Source of the DNA: Glycomyces lechevalierae
GTDB taxonomy: Bacteria > Actinomycetota > Actinomycetes > Mycobacteriales > Micromonosporaceae
Length of the DNA stretch: 64,000 bases
Direction: 5' to 3'
Assembly (NCBI RefSeq): GCF_027622945.1
Contig: NZ_JAPZVQ010000007.1
Location: 62,001 to 126,000, forward strand
The notes under the pieces were generated by a model. It saw only the letters and a list, made by a program, of their open reading frames with translations, ran no database searches and had not been told where the DNA came from. Below are positions 26,544 through 34,184 of the stretch, piece by piece; the stretch's first letter is position 1, and each line of letters begins with the position of its first letter. The translations under genes were made by a program, and so were the position numbers.

Positions 26544-27518
26544 TCAGCCCTTGACGGAGCCGAGCATCACGCCCTTGGTGAAGTGCCGCGCCACGAACGG
26601 GTAGACGAGCAGCACGGGCACTGTGGACACGACGATGAGGGAGAACTTCATCAGATCGGCGACCTGCTTGGCCTGCATCTGGTCCGCGAGGTTCGTGCCG
26701 CCGCTGTTGTTGTTGAGCACCAGGATGTTCCGCAGCACCAACTGCAAGGGGTACAGCTCTTCACTGCGCAGGTAGATCAGCGCAGAGAAATAGGAGTTCC
26801 ACTGTCCGATGCCGTACATCAGGGCGATGACCGCCAGCAGCGGCTTCGACAGCGGCAGCACGACCGACCACAGGAAGCGAAGGTCCGAGGCGCCGTCGAG
26901 CTGCGCCGCCTCATAGAGCTCCCCCGGGATCGAGGAGCGGAAGAAGGTCATCGCGATGAGCACCTGCCAAGCCCCGATCGCGGCAGGGATGATCATCGCC
27001 CAACGCGTGTCCAGCAGACCGAGCGCCCGGACCACCATGTAGGTCGGGATGAGGCCGCCGGAGAACAGCATCGTGAACAGAACCCCACCGATGAGGACCT
27101 TGCGGCCCACCAGCTCCGAGCGGGAGAGCGGATAGGCGATCATGACCGTCAGCGTGACGCTGACCAGCGTCCCTACCAGGGCGTAGAACAACGAGTTGGC
27201 GAACCCGGTGACGATGGCCTCGTTGCCAAGCACCGCTTCATAGCCGATGAGTGTGAAGTCGACCGGCCACAGGAACACCTGCCCGCCCGAGACCGCTGCG
27301 GGGCTGGAGAACGAGCTGGCCACGATGTTGATCAGCGGCACGAGCACGATGAGCAGGAACGTCGAGAGGAGGATGTAGACGCCGACCATGAAGATCCGGT
27401 CCACAGGAGTGTCCTGCACTTGGACGGAGCGACGGCGCTTCGGCTTGCGGCGCTGTGCTTGTGATTCAGTGCCAGGTACGGATTCGAGGTCCGCCCGGGT
27501 CGCGGTCTTGAGGGTCAT
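26544..27518 (-). CDS. ABC transporter permease, LplC/CarbC type
   Basis: 324 residues. After a cytoplasmic Arg/Lys-rich tail of about 45 residues there are six hydrophobic segments. The EAA loop ELYEAAQLDGASDLR contacts the ATPase. Second permease of a heterodimer, MalG-like subfamily. Starts 13 bases after the stop of the partner permease. No ATP-binding gene occurs in this locus, so it must use a shared ATPase encoded elsewhere. Confidence 0.9.
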   Translation of the reverse strand: MTLKTATRADLESVPGTESQAQRRKPKRRRSVQVQDTPVDRIFMVGVYILLSTFLLIVLVPLINIVASSFSSPAAVSGGQVFLWPVDFTLIGYEAVLGNEAIVTGFANSLFYALVGTLVSVTLTVMIAYPLSRSELVGRKVLIGGVLFTMLFSGGLIPTYMVVRALGLLDTRWAMIIPAAIGAWQVLIAMTFFRSSIPGELYEAAQLDGASDLRFLWSVVLPLSKPLLAVIALMYGIGQWNSYFSALIYLRSEELYPLQLVLRNILVLNNNSGGTNLADQMQAKQVADLMKFSLIVVSTVPVLLVYPFVARHFTKGVMLGSVKG

Positions 27519-27531
27519 TGGCTGGCTCCCT

Positions 27532-28521
27532 TCACCAGAGCCCGTTGCCGGTCACGCGCTTGGACACGGTGTTGACCAGCAGGAGGAGGATGAGGTTGAT
27601 GACGGAGTTGAACAACCCGACCGCCGTTGCGAGACTGAAGTCCGCATTGAGCAGGCCCATCTTGTACGTGTACGTCGCGATGATCTCCGACGTGGAGAGG
27701 TTGAGCGGGTTCTGCAGCAGGAACGCCTTCTCGAACCCGATCGCCATCACACTGCCGACACTGAGGACCATCACCACGACCACGGTGGGGGCGATGCCCG
27801 GCAGGTCGACGTGCCAGATCTTCCGCAACCGGCTCGCGCCGTCCAGACGCGCCGCCTCATAGAGACTCGGGTCGATACCCGCCAGCGCGGCCATGTAGAT
27901 GATCGCCGAGTAGCCCGCGGTCTGCCAGATGTCCGACCAGACGTACACACTGCGGAACGCATCAGGATCAGCCAACAAGTTCTCCGACATGCCGAAGAAC
28001 CCCAGCACATCGGCCATGAACCCGATCCGCGGCGAGAAGATCAGGATCAGCATCGAGACGACGATGACCGTCGAGATGAAATGCGGCGCGTACGTGACCA
28101 TCTGCACGGTGCGCTTGAAGAACCGCGCCCGGACCTCGTTGAGCGCCAAGGCGAGGATGATCGGAATCGGGAAACCCGCCAGGAACCCGTACAAGCTCAG
28201 CATCAGCGTGTTCCGGATCAGGTCCAGCGCGACCGGGTTGGCGAAGAACCGCTCGAAGTGCTTGAACCCGGCCCAGGGACTGCCCCAGATCCCGTCGACC
28301 ACGTTGTAGTCCTTGAACGCGATCACGTTGTTCGCCATCGGGATGTACTGGAAGACGACGAAGTAGGCCACCGGCAGCACCAGCAGCAGATAGAGCTGCC
28401 AATGCCGGCGCACGTTCCGCCTGCGAGTCTGGCGGCGGCGTTCGCGGAGACTCGTCGCGGCCTGCGCCGCTGCGGCGGTCACCGTTCCGCCCTGATCGCC
28501 GTACGTGCCCTCTCCGGGCAC
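27532..28521 (-). CDS. ABC transporter permease, LplB/AlgM1 type
   Basis: 329 residues with a GTG start at 28521; a GTG at 28482 is an alternative with GGGCGGA upstream. Basic N-terminus, then six membrane segments. The EAA loop reads LYEAARLDGASRLRKIW followed by HVDLPGIAP. First permease of the importer and first gene after the strong promoter at 28600-28628, whose -10 box is covered by a LacI operator, with a second operator just downstream. Works with the permease and lipoprotein encoded next. Confidence 0.9.
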   Translation of the reverse strand: MPGEGTYGDQGGTVTAAAAQAATSLRERRRQTRRRNVRRHWQLYLLLVLPVAYFVVFQYIPMANNVIAFKDYNVVDGIWGSPWAGFKHFERFFANPVALDLIRNTLMLSLYGFLAGFPIPIILALALNEVRARFFKRTVQMVTYAPHFISTVIVVSMLILIFSPRIGFMADVLGFFGMSENLLADPDAFRSVYVWSDIWQTAGYSAIIYMAALAGIDPSLYEAARLDGASRLRKIWHVDLPGIAPTVVVVMVLSVGSVMAIGFEKAFLLQNPLNLSTSEIIATYTYKMGLLNADFSLATAVGLFNSVINLILLLLVNTVSKRVTGNGLW

Positions 28522-28565
28522 TCTCCGGTCTTGAAATGCACCTTCGCTCCTTCGCGAAAACCGAT

Positions 28566-28581
28566 CCGTGAACCTTCACGG
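28566..28581. promoter_or_regulatory. LacI operator O2b, permease leader
   Basis: CCGTGAACCTTCACGG, 7-bp perfect arms around a CC centre, six bases from operator O2a and just downstream of the -10 box. The two operators are 22 bp apart start to start, about two helical turns, allowing cooperative binding. Confidence 0.75.
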
Positions 28582-28587
28582 GAATGC

Positions 28588-28603
28588 CCGTGAAGGTTCA
28601 CGG
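28588..28603. promoter_or_regulatory. LacI operator O2a overlapping the importer promoter
   Basis: CCGTGAAGGTTCACGG. It overlaps the minus-strand -10 box TACCGT (28600-28605) whose -35 box is a perfect TTGACA (28623-28628), spacer 17 bp. A strong repressible promoter for the ABC importer operon. Confidence 0.8.
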
Positions 28604-28628
28604 TAAAGACCGGCTTCGATCTTGTCAA
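28600..28628 (-). promoter_or_regulatory. Promoter of the ABC importer operon
   Basis: TTGACA - 17 bp - TACCGT on the minus strand, located after the lacI stop and 79 bases before the first permease start. The -10 box is part of operator O2a. Confidence 0.75.
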
Positions 28629-28643
28629 GCGGTGCTCTTCAAA

Positions 28644-29654
28644 TCAGGCGGACTCGCGCCACAAGACCTTCGAGCGAACGGTCCGATGAATCGGTGCGAT
28701 CCGGGCGAAATCAGCCTTGGCGATGATCTCGACGATGTCGAGGGTGTTCGAGGCCAGGCTCTGCTGGTCCAGGGAGATCGTGGTGAGCGGCGGATCGACC
28801 GCGTCACCGAGGGCGAGGCCGTCGACACCGATGATGCGGACGTCTCCGGGGACGGCGATGCCGATCGCATGAGCGCTCTGGACCGCGCCGAGCGCCATCA
28901 GGTCGTTGAACATGAGCACCGCGTCGATGTCCGGGTGCAGGCGCATGAGCTCCGCGAAGGCGCGGCCGCCGCCGGAGATCGACTCCTCCCCGACGACGAC
29001 GCCGGCCAGGCCGTCGCCGACCGCCGCTTCGAACCACTGGCGCTTGGGCGTGGGCTCGTACGCGCCGCGGATCCGCTCGGAGTACGCCGAGTCGACCATC
29101 CCGAACCGCCGGGCCCCCCGCGCGCGCAGAGCGCTCACCGCGTCGCCGATCCCGGATTCGATGTCGACTTCGACCGAGTGGACGCCGGGCAGGTCGCTCC
29201 GGCCTTCCAGGAGCACGATCGGCAGCCCTTGGGCGGCGTCGCGGATCTCGGCGTCGGGCAGCCCGAAGTGCCCGACGATGACGTCGACCTGGGTCGACAG
29301 CAGCTGCAGCAGCTCGGGGCTGTCGCGTTCCGAGGCCGCGATCATCAACTGCCACTTGCGGGCAGCGGCCTCCGAGAGCATGTCCGCGGCGATGTCGGTG
29401 AAGTACGGGTTGCGCAACGAGGCCACGACCAGACCCACCGCGTGGGTCTTCTGCCTGGTGACGAGGCTCCGGGCGAACCGGCTCGGCCGGTAGCCCAGCC
29501 GCTCGGCGGCGGCGAGGACCTTGCGTTTCGTGGGCTCGCTGATGTCCCCCATGTCGTTGATCGCCCGCGTCACCGTCTGCCGCGAAACCCCTGCCGCCGC
29601 TGCGACATCGAGGATCGTCACCCGTTTGCCCACTGGGCCACCATTCCCCTGCAC
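28644..29654 (-). CDS. LacI-family repressor of the polysaccharide locus
   Basis: 336 residues if the GTG at 29654 is used; the GTG at 29633 (giving VGKRVTILDVAAAAGVS) has a better-placed GGGGA and is probably the real start. N-terminal LacI helix-turn-helix VTILDVAAAAGVSRQTVTRA with hinge helix, then a periplasmic-binding-protein-like sugar domain ending DPPLTTISLDQ. The gene sits between the GH43-like gene and the importer operon. An operator overlaps the -10 box of its own promoter (29736-29764), so it is autoregulated. The same palindrome occurs at four other places in the region, defining its local regulon. Inducer is presumably an imported oligosaccharide. Confidence 0.92.
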   Translation of the reverse strand: MQGNGGPVGKRVTILDVAAAAGVSRQTVTRAINDMGDISEPTKRKVLAAAERLGYRPSRFARSLVTRQKTHAVGLVVASLRNPYFTDIAADMLSEAAARKWQLMIAASERDSPELLQLLSTQVDVIVGHFGLPDAEIRDAAQGLPIVLLEGRSDLPGVHSVEVDIESGIGDAVSALRARGARRFGMVDSAYSERIRGAYEPTPKRQWFEAAVGDGLAGVVVGEESISGGGRAFAELMRLHPDIDAVLMFNDLMALGAVQSAHAIGIAVPGDVRIIGVDGLALGDAVDPPLTTISLDQQSLASNTLDIVEIIAKADFARIAPIHRTVRSKVLWRESA

Positions 29655-29723
29655 AAGCTCATGCTATTGGCCGCCTGGGCGGGGGCGGACCGGGCGGTCG
29701 GCCCGCACTCAGACGATATTGAA

Positions 29724-29739
29724 TCGTGAAGGTTCACGG
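29724..29739. promoter_or_regulatory. LacI operator O3 in the lacI promoter
   Basis: TCGTGAAGGTTCACGG. Overlaps the -10 box TACCGT (29736-29741) of a minus-strand promoter with -35 TTGCCA (29759-29764), spacer 17 bp, upstream of the LacI gene. Confidence 0.78.
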
Positions 29740-29779
29740 TAACGTTATCAGGCGGCTTTGGCAAGGCGCTTTCACGGCT

Positions 29780-30727
29780 TCAACCCCAGACGGCACGGAG
29801 CCGCTCCACCTCCTCGGCGGTCACCGGCAGCACGACGCCGTGGCAGGGGTCCTTCGGCAGGCGGTGGTCGCGGCACGGCATCCATTGGCCGGAGGCGAGG
29901 TCGGTGGTCTCGAACGGGACGTAGCGGCGCCCCGAGGTGAACTCGTCGATCCAGAGGTACCACTTCTCCTCGGTGTTCGACTTGTAGACCAGCGGCCCCT
30001 CGCCCTGGGCGATCGTGCCGAGGCCGATGCCCTCCGCCAGCGGCTTCCAGTCGGCCGCGGTGAGCGACGCCGCGGTCTCGGAGAACACCGACTTGCCGTG
30101 CGGCGCTTCGCCGTCGCGGCCGCGCTCGTCCTTGAGGAAGCGGTAGTGGACGCCCTCGTGCCCGATCACGGTGGCGTCGATGGTGTTCCAGCCCCGATCG
30201 ACCCAGACCCGCGGCTCGGAGAACTCGCGGAAGTCGCGCGTGGTGGCGTACATGATCCGGTTGTAGCTCTCGCCTTCGTGCGCGGCGTCGGCGTAGAGCT
30301 TCGAGGACCAATGGACGAGGTACGCCTCCTGCTCCGGGTCCCACACCGCTTCCGGCGCCCACGTGTTCCCGGCCTCCGGCGGGGCGATCTCGACGAGCCG
30401 ACCCTCGCCCCAGTCGACGAGGTCCCGGGACTCCCAGACCATGATCGAGCGGCTTCCCCTGCGCTGCATCTCGTCCCAGTCGGTGCGCCCGTGCACGCGG
30501 AGGTCGGTCGCGACCAGGTAGACGCGGTCGCCGTCGGGCGAGCGCACGAGATGCGGATCGCGGACGCCGCGTTCGCCCAGCGTGGAGTGCAGGACCGGCT
30601 TGCCGCCGTTGAGGTCGTCGAAGCGGAGCGGGTCGCCGCCCTCGCTCAACGCGAAGTGGATCTGCTCGCCGTCCACCGATTCGCGCTTGAAGTGCGCGTA
30701 GAGGTATCCGGCATAGCTGTGGTTCAT
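29780..30727 (-). CDS. Glycoside hydrolase family 43-like enzyme
   Basis: 315 residues, no signal peptide. Five-bladed beta-propeller signatures: GVRDPHLVRSPDGD with the catalytic base Asp region, SIMVWESRDLVDW, TWAPEAVWD, NTIDATVIG with the pKa-modulating Asp, and GEGPLVYK with the general acid Glu. GH43 enzymes are inverting arabinosidases, xylosidases or galactosidases, mostly on hemicellulose side chains. Acts on imported oligosaccharide. The promoter has LacI operator O4 (30775-30790) on its -10 box, placing it in the same regulon as the importer. ATG 30727 is preceded by GGGACG. The exact sugar cannot be told from sequence alone. Confidence 0.85.
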   Translation of the reverse strand: MNHSYAGYLYAHFKRESVDGEQIHFALSEGGDPLRFDDLNGGKPVLHSTLGERGVRDPHLVRSPDGDRVYLVATDLRVHGRTDWDEMQRRGSRSIMVWESRDLVDWGEGRLVEIAPPEAGNTWAPEAVWDPEQEAYLVHWSSKLYADAAHEGESYNRIMYATTRDFREFSEPRVWVDRGWNTIDATVIGHEGVHYRFLKDERGRDGEAPHGKSVFSETAASLTAADWKPLAEGIGLGTIAQGEGPLVYKSNTEEKWYLWIDEFTSGRRYVPFETTDLASGQWMPCRDHRLPKDPCHGVVLPVTAEEVERLRAVWG

Positions 30728-30774
30728 CGTCCCGTACCAAGCCTTCCAGGGTTCCGATCGGGCCGCTCATGGGC

Positions 30775-30790
30775 CCGTGAAGGTTCACGG
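30775..30790. promoter_or_regulatory. LacI operator O4 upstream of the GH43-like gene
   Basis: CCGTGAAGGTTCACGG, identical to O2a. Overlaps a minus-strand -10 box TACCGT (30787-30792). No recognisable -35 box at 17 bp; the position is occupied by another palindrome (30806-30820). Confidence 0.78.
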
Positions 30791-30805
30791 TACCGCATCC
30801 CCGAA

Positions 30806-30820
30806 CGCTCACAGTGAGCG
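30806..30820. promoter_or_regulatory. Unassigned palindrome at the -35 position of the GH43-like promoter
   Basis: CGCTCACAGTGAGCG, perfect 7-bp arms around one base. Centred near the expected -35 box, it may be an activator site or a second repressor site. Unlike the LacI operator sequence. Confidence 0.5.
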
Positions 30821-30872
30821 ATGGATGACCGGACCGCGTGCAGAGGTTCCCCTTGCGCCCGTTCAAGAGGTG

Positions 30873-30908
30873 CGGCGGCCCGGAGACGCGATCGTCTCCG
30901 GGCCGCCG
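30873..30908 (-). terminator. Terminator after the alpha-galactosidase gene
   Basis: Perfect 16-bp arms CGGCGGCCCGGAGACG / CGTCTCCGGGCCGCCG with a 4-nt loop, 18 bases past the stop codon at 30927. Confidence 0.8.
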
Positions 30909-30926
30909 TTCGCTGTGCGGCGCCGG

Positions 30927-32966
30927 CTAAGCGGGGGTCACTTCGAAGACGCGGGCGGCCGGGCCCGCGGGCGCCTCGATGACGGGCACGCCGTCGTCGG
31001 TGCGGACCTTCCAGGCCGCCAGGCGCGCAGGGTAGACCTGGTCGAGGGCGCTGCCGCGCAACTGCGGCAGGGCGACCTCTGCGGCCTCGCCGCGCGACCA
31101 CACCGCGAGCAGCGAGCGGTCCCCGGCGTCGAGGACGAGGGCGATCACGTCGTCGTTCCACCCGGGCAGGCCCAGCGGCCAGCTCGGGCGGCTCGCGGCG
31201 ATCCGTTGCCGCCAGTCCTGGTGCAGCGCAACGGCCTCGTGGACGAGACCGGTCTGCTGCTCGTCGAGCCGGTGCAGGAACCCGGAGAGGTAGAGGCGGC
31301 CCATGATGCCCGCGACCATCGCGAACGCGGTCTCCTCGGGGCTCATCCCCTCGGCCGGGTAGGCCCAGTTCCCGGCCTGTTCGGGGACCACGCTGAGGGG
31401 CGCGGCGGCGGCGATCGGCGGGTAGAGCCGGAAGTCCTGCTGGTCGCTGGTGGACTGCAGGTGCGCCGCGGAGAGGAGCCCGTAGTCCATGCGCATCGCC
31501 CCGGAGGAGCAGCTTTCGAACAGCACCTCGGGGTGGCGGGCCTGGACGGCGAGCAGCCAGTCCCGGTAGGCGCGGGTGTGGGCGAGGAGCCCGCCGCCGG
31601 GGGCCGCCGCGTCCACGTCGGTCCCGGCCCCGGGGTTGATGTTGTAGTCCAGCTTGAAGAACGAGACACCGTAGTCGGCGATGAGCCGGTCCACCGTGGC
31701 GTCGAGATGGGCGCGGGCGGCGGGGTGGCGGAAGTCGAGCTGGTGGGCCCCGCTCTCGATCACGCGCTCGCCGAAGCGGCAGAAGAACGCCTCGTCGGGC
31801 AGGGTCTGCGCGAGCGGTGCGCTCGCGCGGAGGACTTCGGGTTCGAGCCACAGGCCCGCGCGCATGCCGGTGCCGTGGATGGCGTCGATGACCGAGATGA
31901 GGCCGCCGGTGAAGCGCCCCTCGCCTTCGCGCCATTCGCCGGTGCCGCTCCACCAGCCGTCGTCCTTGCCGGCGAACCAGCCCGCGTCGATGCAGAAGTA
32001 CTCGGCCCCGGCGTCCGCGGCGGCCTCGATGATCGGCAGCAGCTTCTCGGTGGTCGGGTCGCCCATGAGGGTGTTCATGAAGTCGTTGTAGACCACCGGG
32101 AGCGCGGCGTCGGCGGGCCGCAGGCGCCGGATCGCGCGGCGGTAGCCGGTGAGCGCCCCGATCGCGGCGTCCCGGCCCCCGTCCGCGACGACGAGACCGG
32201 CCGGGACCGAGGTGAACTCAGCGCCCGGCGCGAGCCGTTCGGCGAACTGGTGCTCGAGGTCGGTGGGGCCGAGCACGCTGACGATCACCGCATCCCGGCG
32301 CTGGGAGACCTCCCAGTGCCAGCCGGCGCTGGTCTCGATCTGCCAAGCGGCGGAAGGACCTTCGGGGTTCGCGAGGACGCCGGTGGGCAGGACCGTGCCG
32401 CTGGACCACGCGCCGACGCTCGTCAGGGCGAAGTGGCCCCGGGCGCTCTGGCCGTGGAACTCGAGGTTGAGGTCGGGCAGGTACTCGGTGAGCGGCCGCT
32501 GGTGCCAGCGGCCTTCGCCGAGCCATTCGCCTTCGCCCCAGAGCAGGTCCAAGTCCCCCAGCGGCACCGCGAACTGCGCGGAGGTGACGGCGGTGAGGAC
32601 GACGTCGGCGTCCGAGGTGTTGCGGACCGTGTGGCTGATCTGCAGGCCGGGTCCGGCCGAGCGGAAGCGGGAGGCGACCTCGAGGCCGGTCCGCGCATCG
32701 CGCTGGCGCACCACGAGTTCGGTGTCGCCCGCGGTGTGGTCGACGTAGCGGAGCCGCGCGCCGACGTGCGACCAGACGTAGGCCTGGCTGGAGCGGGCGC
32801 GCATCTCGGCGGCGGTGAAGAGGTCGACGATCTCCTGCGGCGCGAGCGCGGACGGCGCGTCAGGGCCGGTCGACAGGCCGGTGAGCCGGACGGGGCGGTC
32901 CCCGTGCGCGAAGCTCAGATGCAGGTCGGGCAGGCGCCAGGTGAAAGCGCCGTCGGCGAGGGTCAT
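30927..32966 (-). CDS. Alpha-galactosidase, glycoside hydrolase family 36
   Basis: 679 residues, the usual length for bacterial GH36. N-terminal beta-supersandwich (1-280), then the TIM barrel beginning PVVYNDFMNTLMGDPT and containing YFCIDAGW, FFKLDYN with nucleophile Asp440, and STSDQQD with acid/base Asp near 508; a C-terminal beta domain follows. Hydrolyses terminal alpha-galactosides (raffinose- or galactomannan-type). No signal peptide, so cytoplasmic. It lies 70 bases after a terminator that follows the dioxygenase/86-residue gene pair, so probably has its own promoter, but no operator of the nearby LacI was found there. Confidence 0.92.
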   Translation of the reverse strand: MTLADGAFTWRLPDLHLSFAHGDRPVRLTGLSTGPDAPSALAPQEIVDLFTAAEMRARSSQAYVWSHVGARLRYVDHTAGDTELVVRQRDARTGLEVASRFRSAGPGLQISHTVRNTSDADVVLTAVTSAQFAVPLGDLDLLWGEGEWLGEGRWHQRPLTEYLPDLNLEFHGQSARGHFALTSVGAWSSGTVLPTGVLANPEGPSAAWQIETSAGWHWEVSQRRDAVIVSVLGPTDLEHQFAERLAPGAEFTSVPAGLVVADGGRDAAIGALTGYRRAIRRLRPADAALPVVYNDFMNTLMGDPTTEKLLPIIEAAADAGAEYFCIDAGWFAGKDDGWWSGTGEWREGEGRFTGGLISVIDAIHGTGMRAGLWLEPEVLRASAPLAQTLPDEAFFCRFGERVIESGAHQLDFRHPAARAHLDATVDRLIADYGVSFFKLDYNINPGAGTDVDAAAPGGGLLAHTRAYRDWLLAVQARHPEVLFESCSSGAMRMDYGLLSAAHLQSTSDQQDFRLYPPIAAAAPLSVVPEQAGNWAYPAEGMSPEETAFAMVAGIMGRLYLSGFLHRLDEQQTGLVHEAVALHQDWRQRIAASRPSWPLGLPGWNDDVIALVLDAGDRSLLAVWSRGEAAEVALPQLRGSALDQVYPARLAAWKVRTDDGVPVIEAPAGPAARVFEVTPA

Positions 32967-32990
32967 CAGTGCGGCTTTCTGTTCGTGGGG

Positions 32991-33024
32991 CGCCGCCGGA
33001 CGCCGGGGGCGGCGTCCGGCGGCG
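32991..33024 (-). terminator. Terminator after the 86-residue gene
   Basis: Perfect 14-bp arms CGCCGCCGGACGCC / GGCGTCCGGCGGCG with a 6-nt loop, 11 bases past the stop codon at 33036. Confidence 0.78.
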
Positions 33025-33035
33025 GAGGGTCTCGC

Positions 33036-33296
33036 CTATTCGATCTTCTCGAACCAGAACTCGTGCTTGAGGAACGAGGTGTCGTACTCGTGCCCGGGGT
33101 ACGGCGGGATCAGTTGGGACGCTTGGAAGAGTCGCCAGCCGTCGCGCAGCGCCTCGACGCCGGTCTCGTACGGCGGGTCGTCGCTGTCGCCGGTGGTCGG
33201 GTCGGTCCTGCCGGTGCCGTCGTAGTTGGCCCAGGCGAGCACGTGCGAGTCGAGTCCGGACGTGTTGAGGTAGAGGACGAGGACTTGCTGCTTCAT
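33036..33296 (-). CDS. Small protein coupled to the dioxygenase gene (unknown)
   Basis: 86 residues. Its ATG shares a base with the stop of the dioxygenase gene (TGATG), a strong sign of translational coupling and of joint function. The sequence begins MKQQVLVLYLNTSGLDSHVLAW, read as MKQQVLVLYL plus NTSGLDSHVLAW, then a polar acidic middle (TDPTTGDSDDPPYETG) and an aromatic end (FLKHEFWFEKIE). No membrane segment or known motif. It may be a subunit or folding partner of the dioxygenase; I do not recognise a family. Confidence 0.75.
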   Translation of the reverse strand: MKQQVLVLYLNTSGLDSHVLAWANYDGTGRTDPTTGDSDDPPYETGVEALRDGWRLFQASQLIPPYPGHEYDTSFLKHEFWFEKIE

Positions 33297-34114
33297 CAGA
33301 CCCTCCCGGGGCGGTTGGCGACACGGGTCGCCCAGTAGTCGATGTCGAACGAGGGGTCGTTGGTGAGCGCGCGCCACACCTTGATGCGGTTGTGGATCTC
33401 CAGGCGGCTCGTGGCGTGCTCGCTCCACGGGTGGTAGGCGGAGAGCTCGGCTGACACCTGCGGGTCGTCCAGATCGGACACGTCCCAGGTGCGCACCTGC
33501 GGCACGGTCGGGTTGAAGCGGATCTTGTACATGTACCGGCGGATGTCCGAGTCGTTGCGGCGGCCGCCGTGCCAGATCCCGTGGTGCAGCAGGACGACGG
33601 TGCCGGCCGGGCAGGTCAGGCGGGTCTGGCCGCGCAGGTTCTGGTAGCGGCCGGTGTCGGACTCGTTGGTGCGGCGCAGGTGCGAGCCGGGGACCGAGAG
33701 GGTCCCGCCCATGTCCGCGGTGACCTCCTGCGGGTAGTACATGAGCTGCACGTCGAACGCGTCCTGGCGGGTGTCGATGATCGCGTCGCCGTGGAGGGGC
33801 TGCGCGCTGCCCTCGTGCGGCTCGCGGATGTGGATCGCGTGGTGGTCGACCGTCGGGTCGGCGCCGATGAGGCTCTGGAGGGCCCCGGCGACCTCGGGGA
33901 GCTCCACGAGCTCGCGCGAGATCGAGCCTTCGGGGAAGGCCCGCTTCACGGGGGTCCCGTAGTCGACGTGCGGGAGGGACTGGTGCCCCGCGTCGAACAC
34001 GGGGAGGGCCCGCTCGTTGAGGTCCGAGGGCACGATCGCGTCCATCCGGTGGAACCCGTTGGCGACGAACCGCGCCATCTCGACCGAGGTCAGGAGATGC
34101 TTGGTGGTTGTCAT
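33296..34114 (-). CDS. Phytanoyl-CoA dioxygenase (PhyH) family Fe(II)/2-oxoglutarate oxygenase
   Basis: 272 residues, typical PhyH length. Double-stranded beta-helix oxygenase: the HxD iron motif is PLHGD (His108, Asp110), and the distal histidine lies in HHGIWHGGRR (His178 or His182) with Arg residues placed to bind 2-oxoglutarate. Hydroxylates an unactivated carbon of a small substrate that cannot be deduced. First gene of a two-gene unit with the coupled 86-residue gene. It is divergent from an AraC regulator with a 70-base spacer containing direct repeats suited to AraC binding, so it is very likely induced by the AraC ligand. Similar AraC/PhyH pairs occur beside sugar-utilisation genes in actinomycetes; here the flanks are GH36 and GH30. 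Confidence 0.88.
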   Translation of the reverse strand: MTTTKHLLTSVEMARFVANGFHRMDAIVPSDLNERALPVFDAGHQSLPHVDYGTPVKRAFPEGSISRELVELPEVAGALQSLIGADPTVDHHAIHIREPHEGSAQPLHGDAIIDTRQDAFDVQLMYYPQEVTADMGGTLSVPGSHLRRTNESDTGRYQNLRGQTRLTCPAGTVVLLHHGIWHGGRRNDSDIRRYMYKIRFNPTVPQVRTWDVSDLDDPQVSAELSAYHPWSEHATSRLEIHNRIKVWRALTNDPSFDIDYWATRVANRPGRV

Positions 34115-34154
34115 ACGATGAGACTAGAAGGGCATCTGCCCTTTGCAATTGGAT

Positions 34155-34183
34155 GTTTTCACCAACTAGTGGTCGGTTTTCAC
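34155..34183. promoter_or_regulatory. Candidate AraC binding direct repeats
   Basis: GTTTTCAC at 34155-34162 and again at 34176-34183, 21 bp apart, two helical turns, the geometry AraC-family dimers use. A separate inverted repeat AAGGGCA-TC-TGCCCTT lies next to it at about 34128-34143. Both are in the spacer between the dioxygenase and AraC genes. Confidence 0.5.
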
Positions 34184-34184
34184 T

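Noticed and set aside
15520..33000. Possible mobile element carrying the polysaccharide locus
   Set aside because: I found no transposase, integrase, tRNA or terminal repeats; composition looks like the neighbours.
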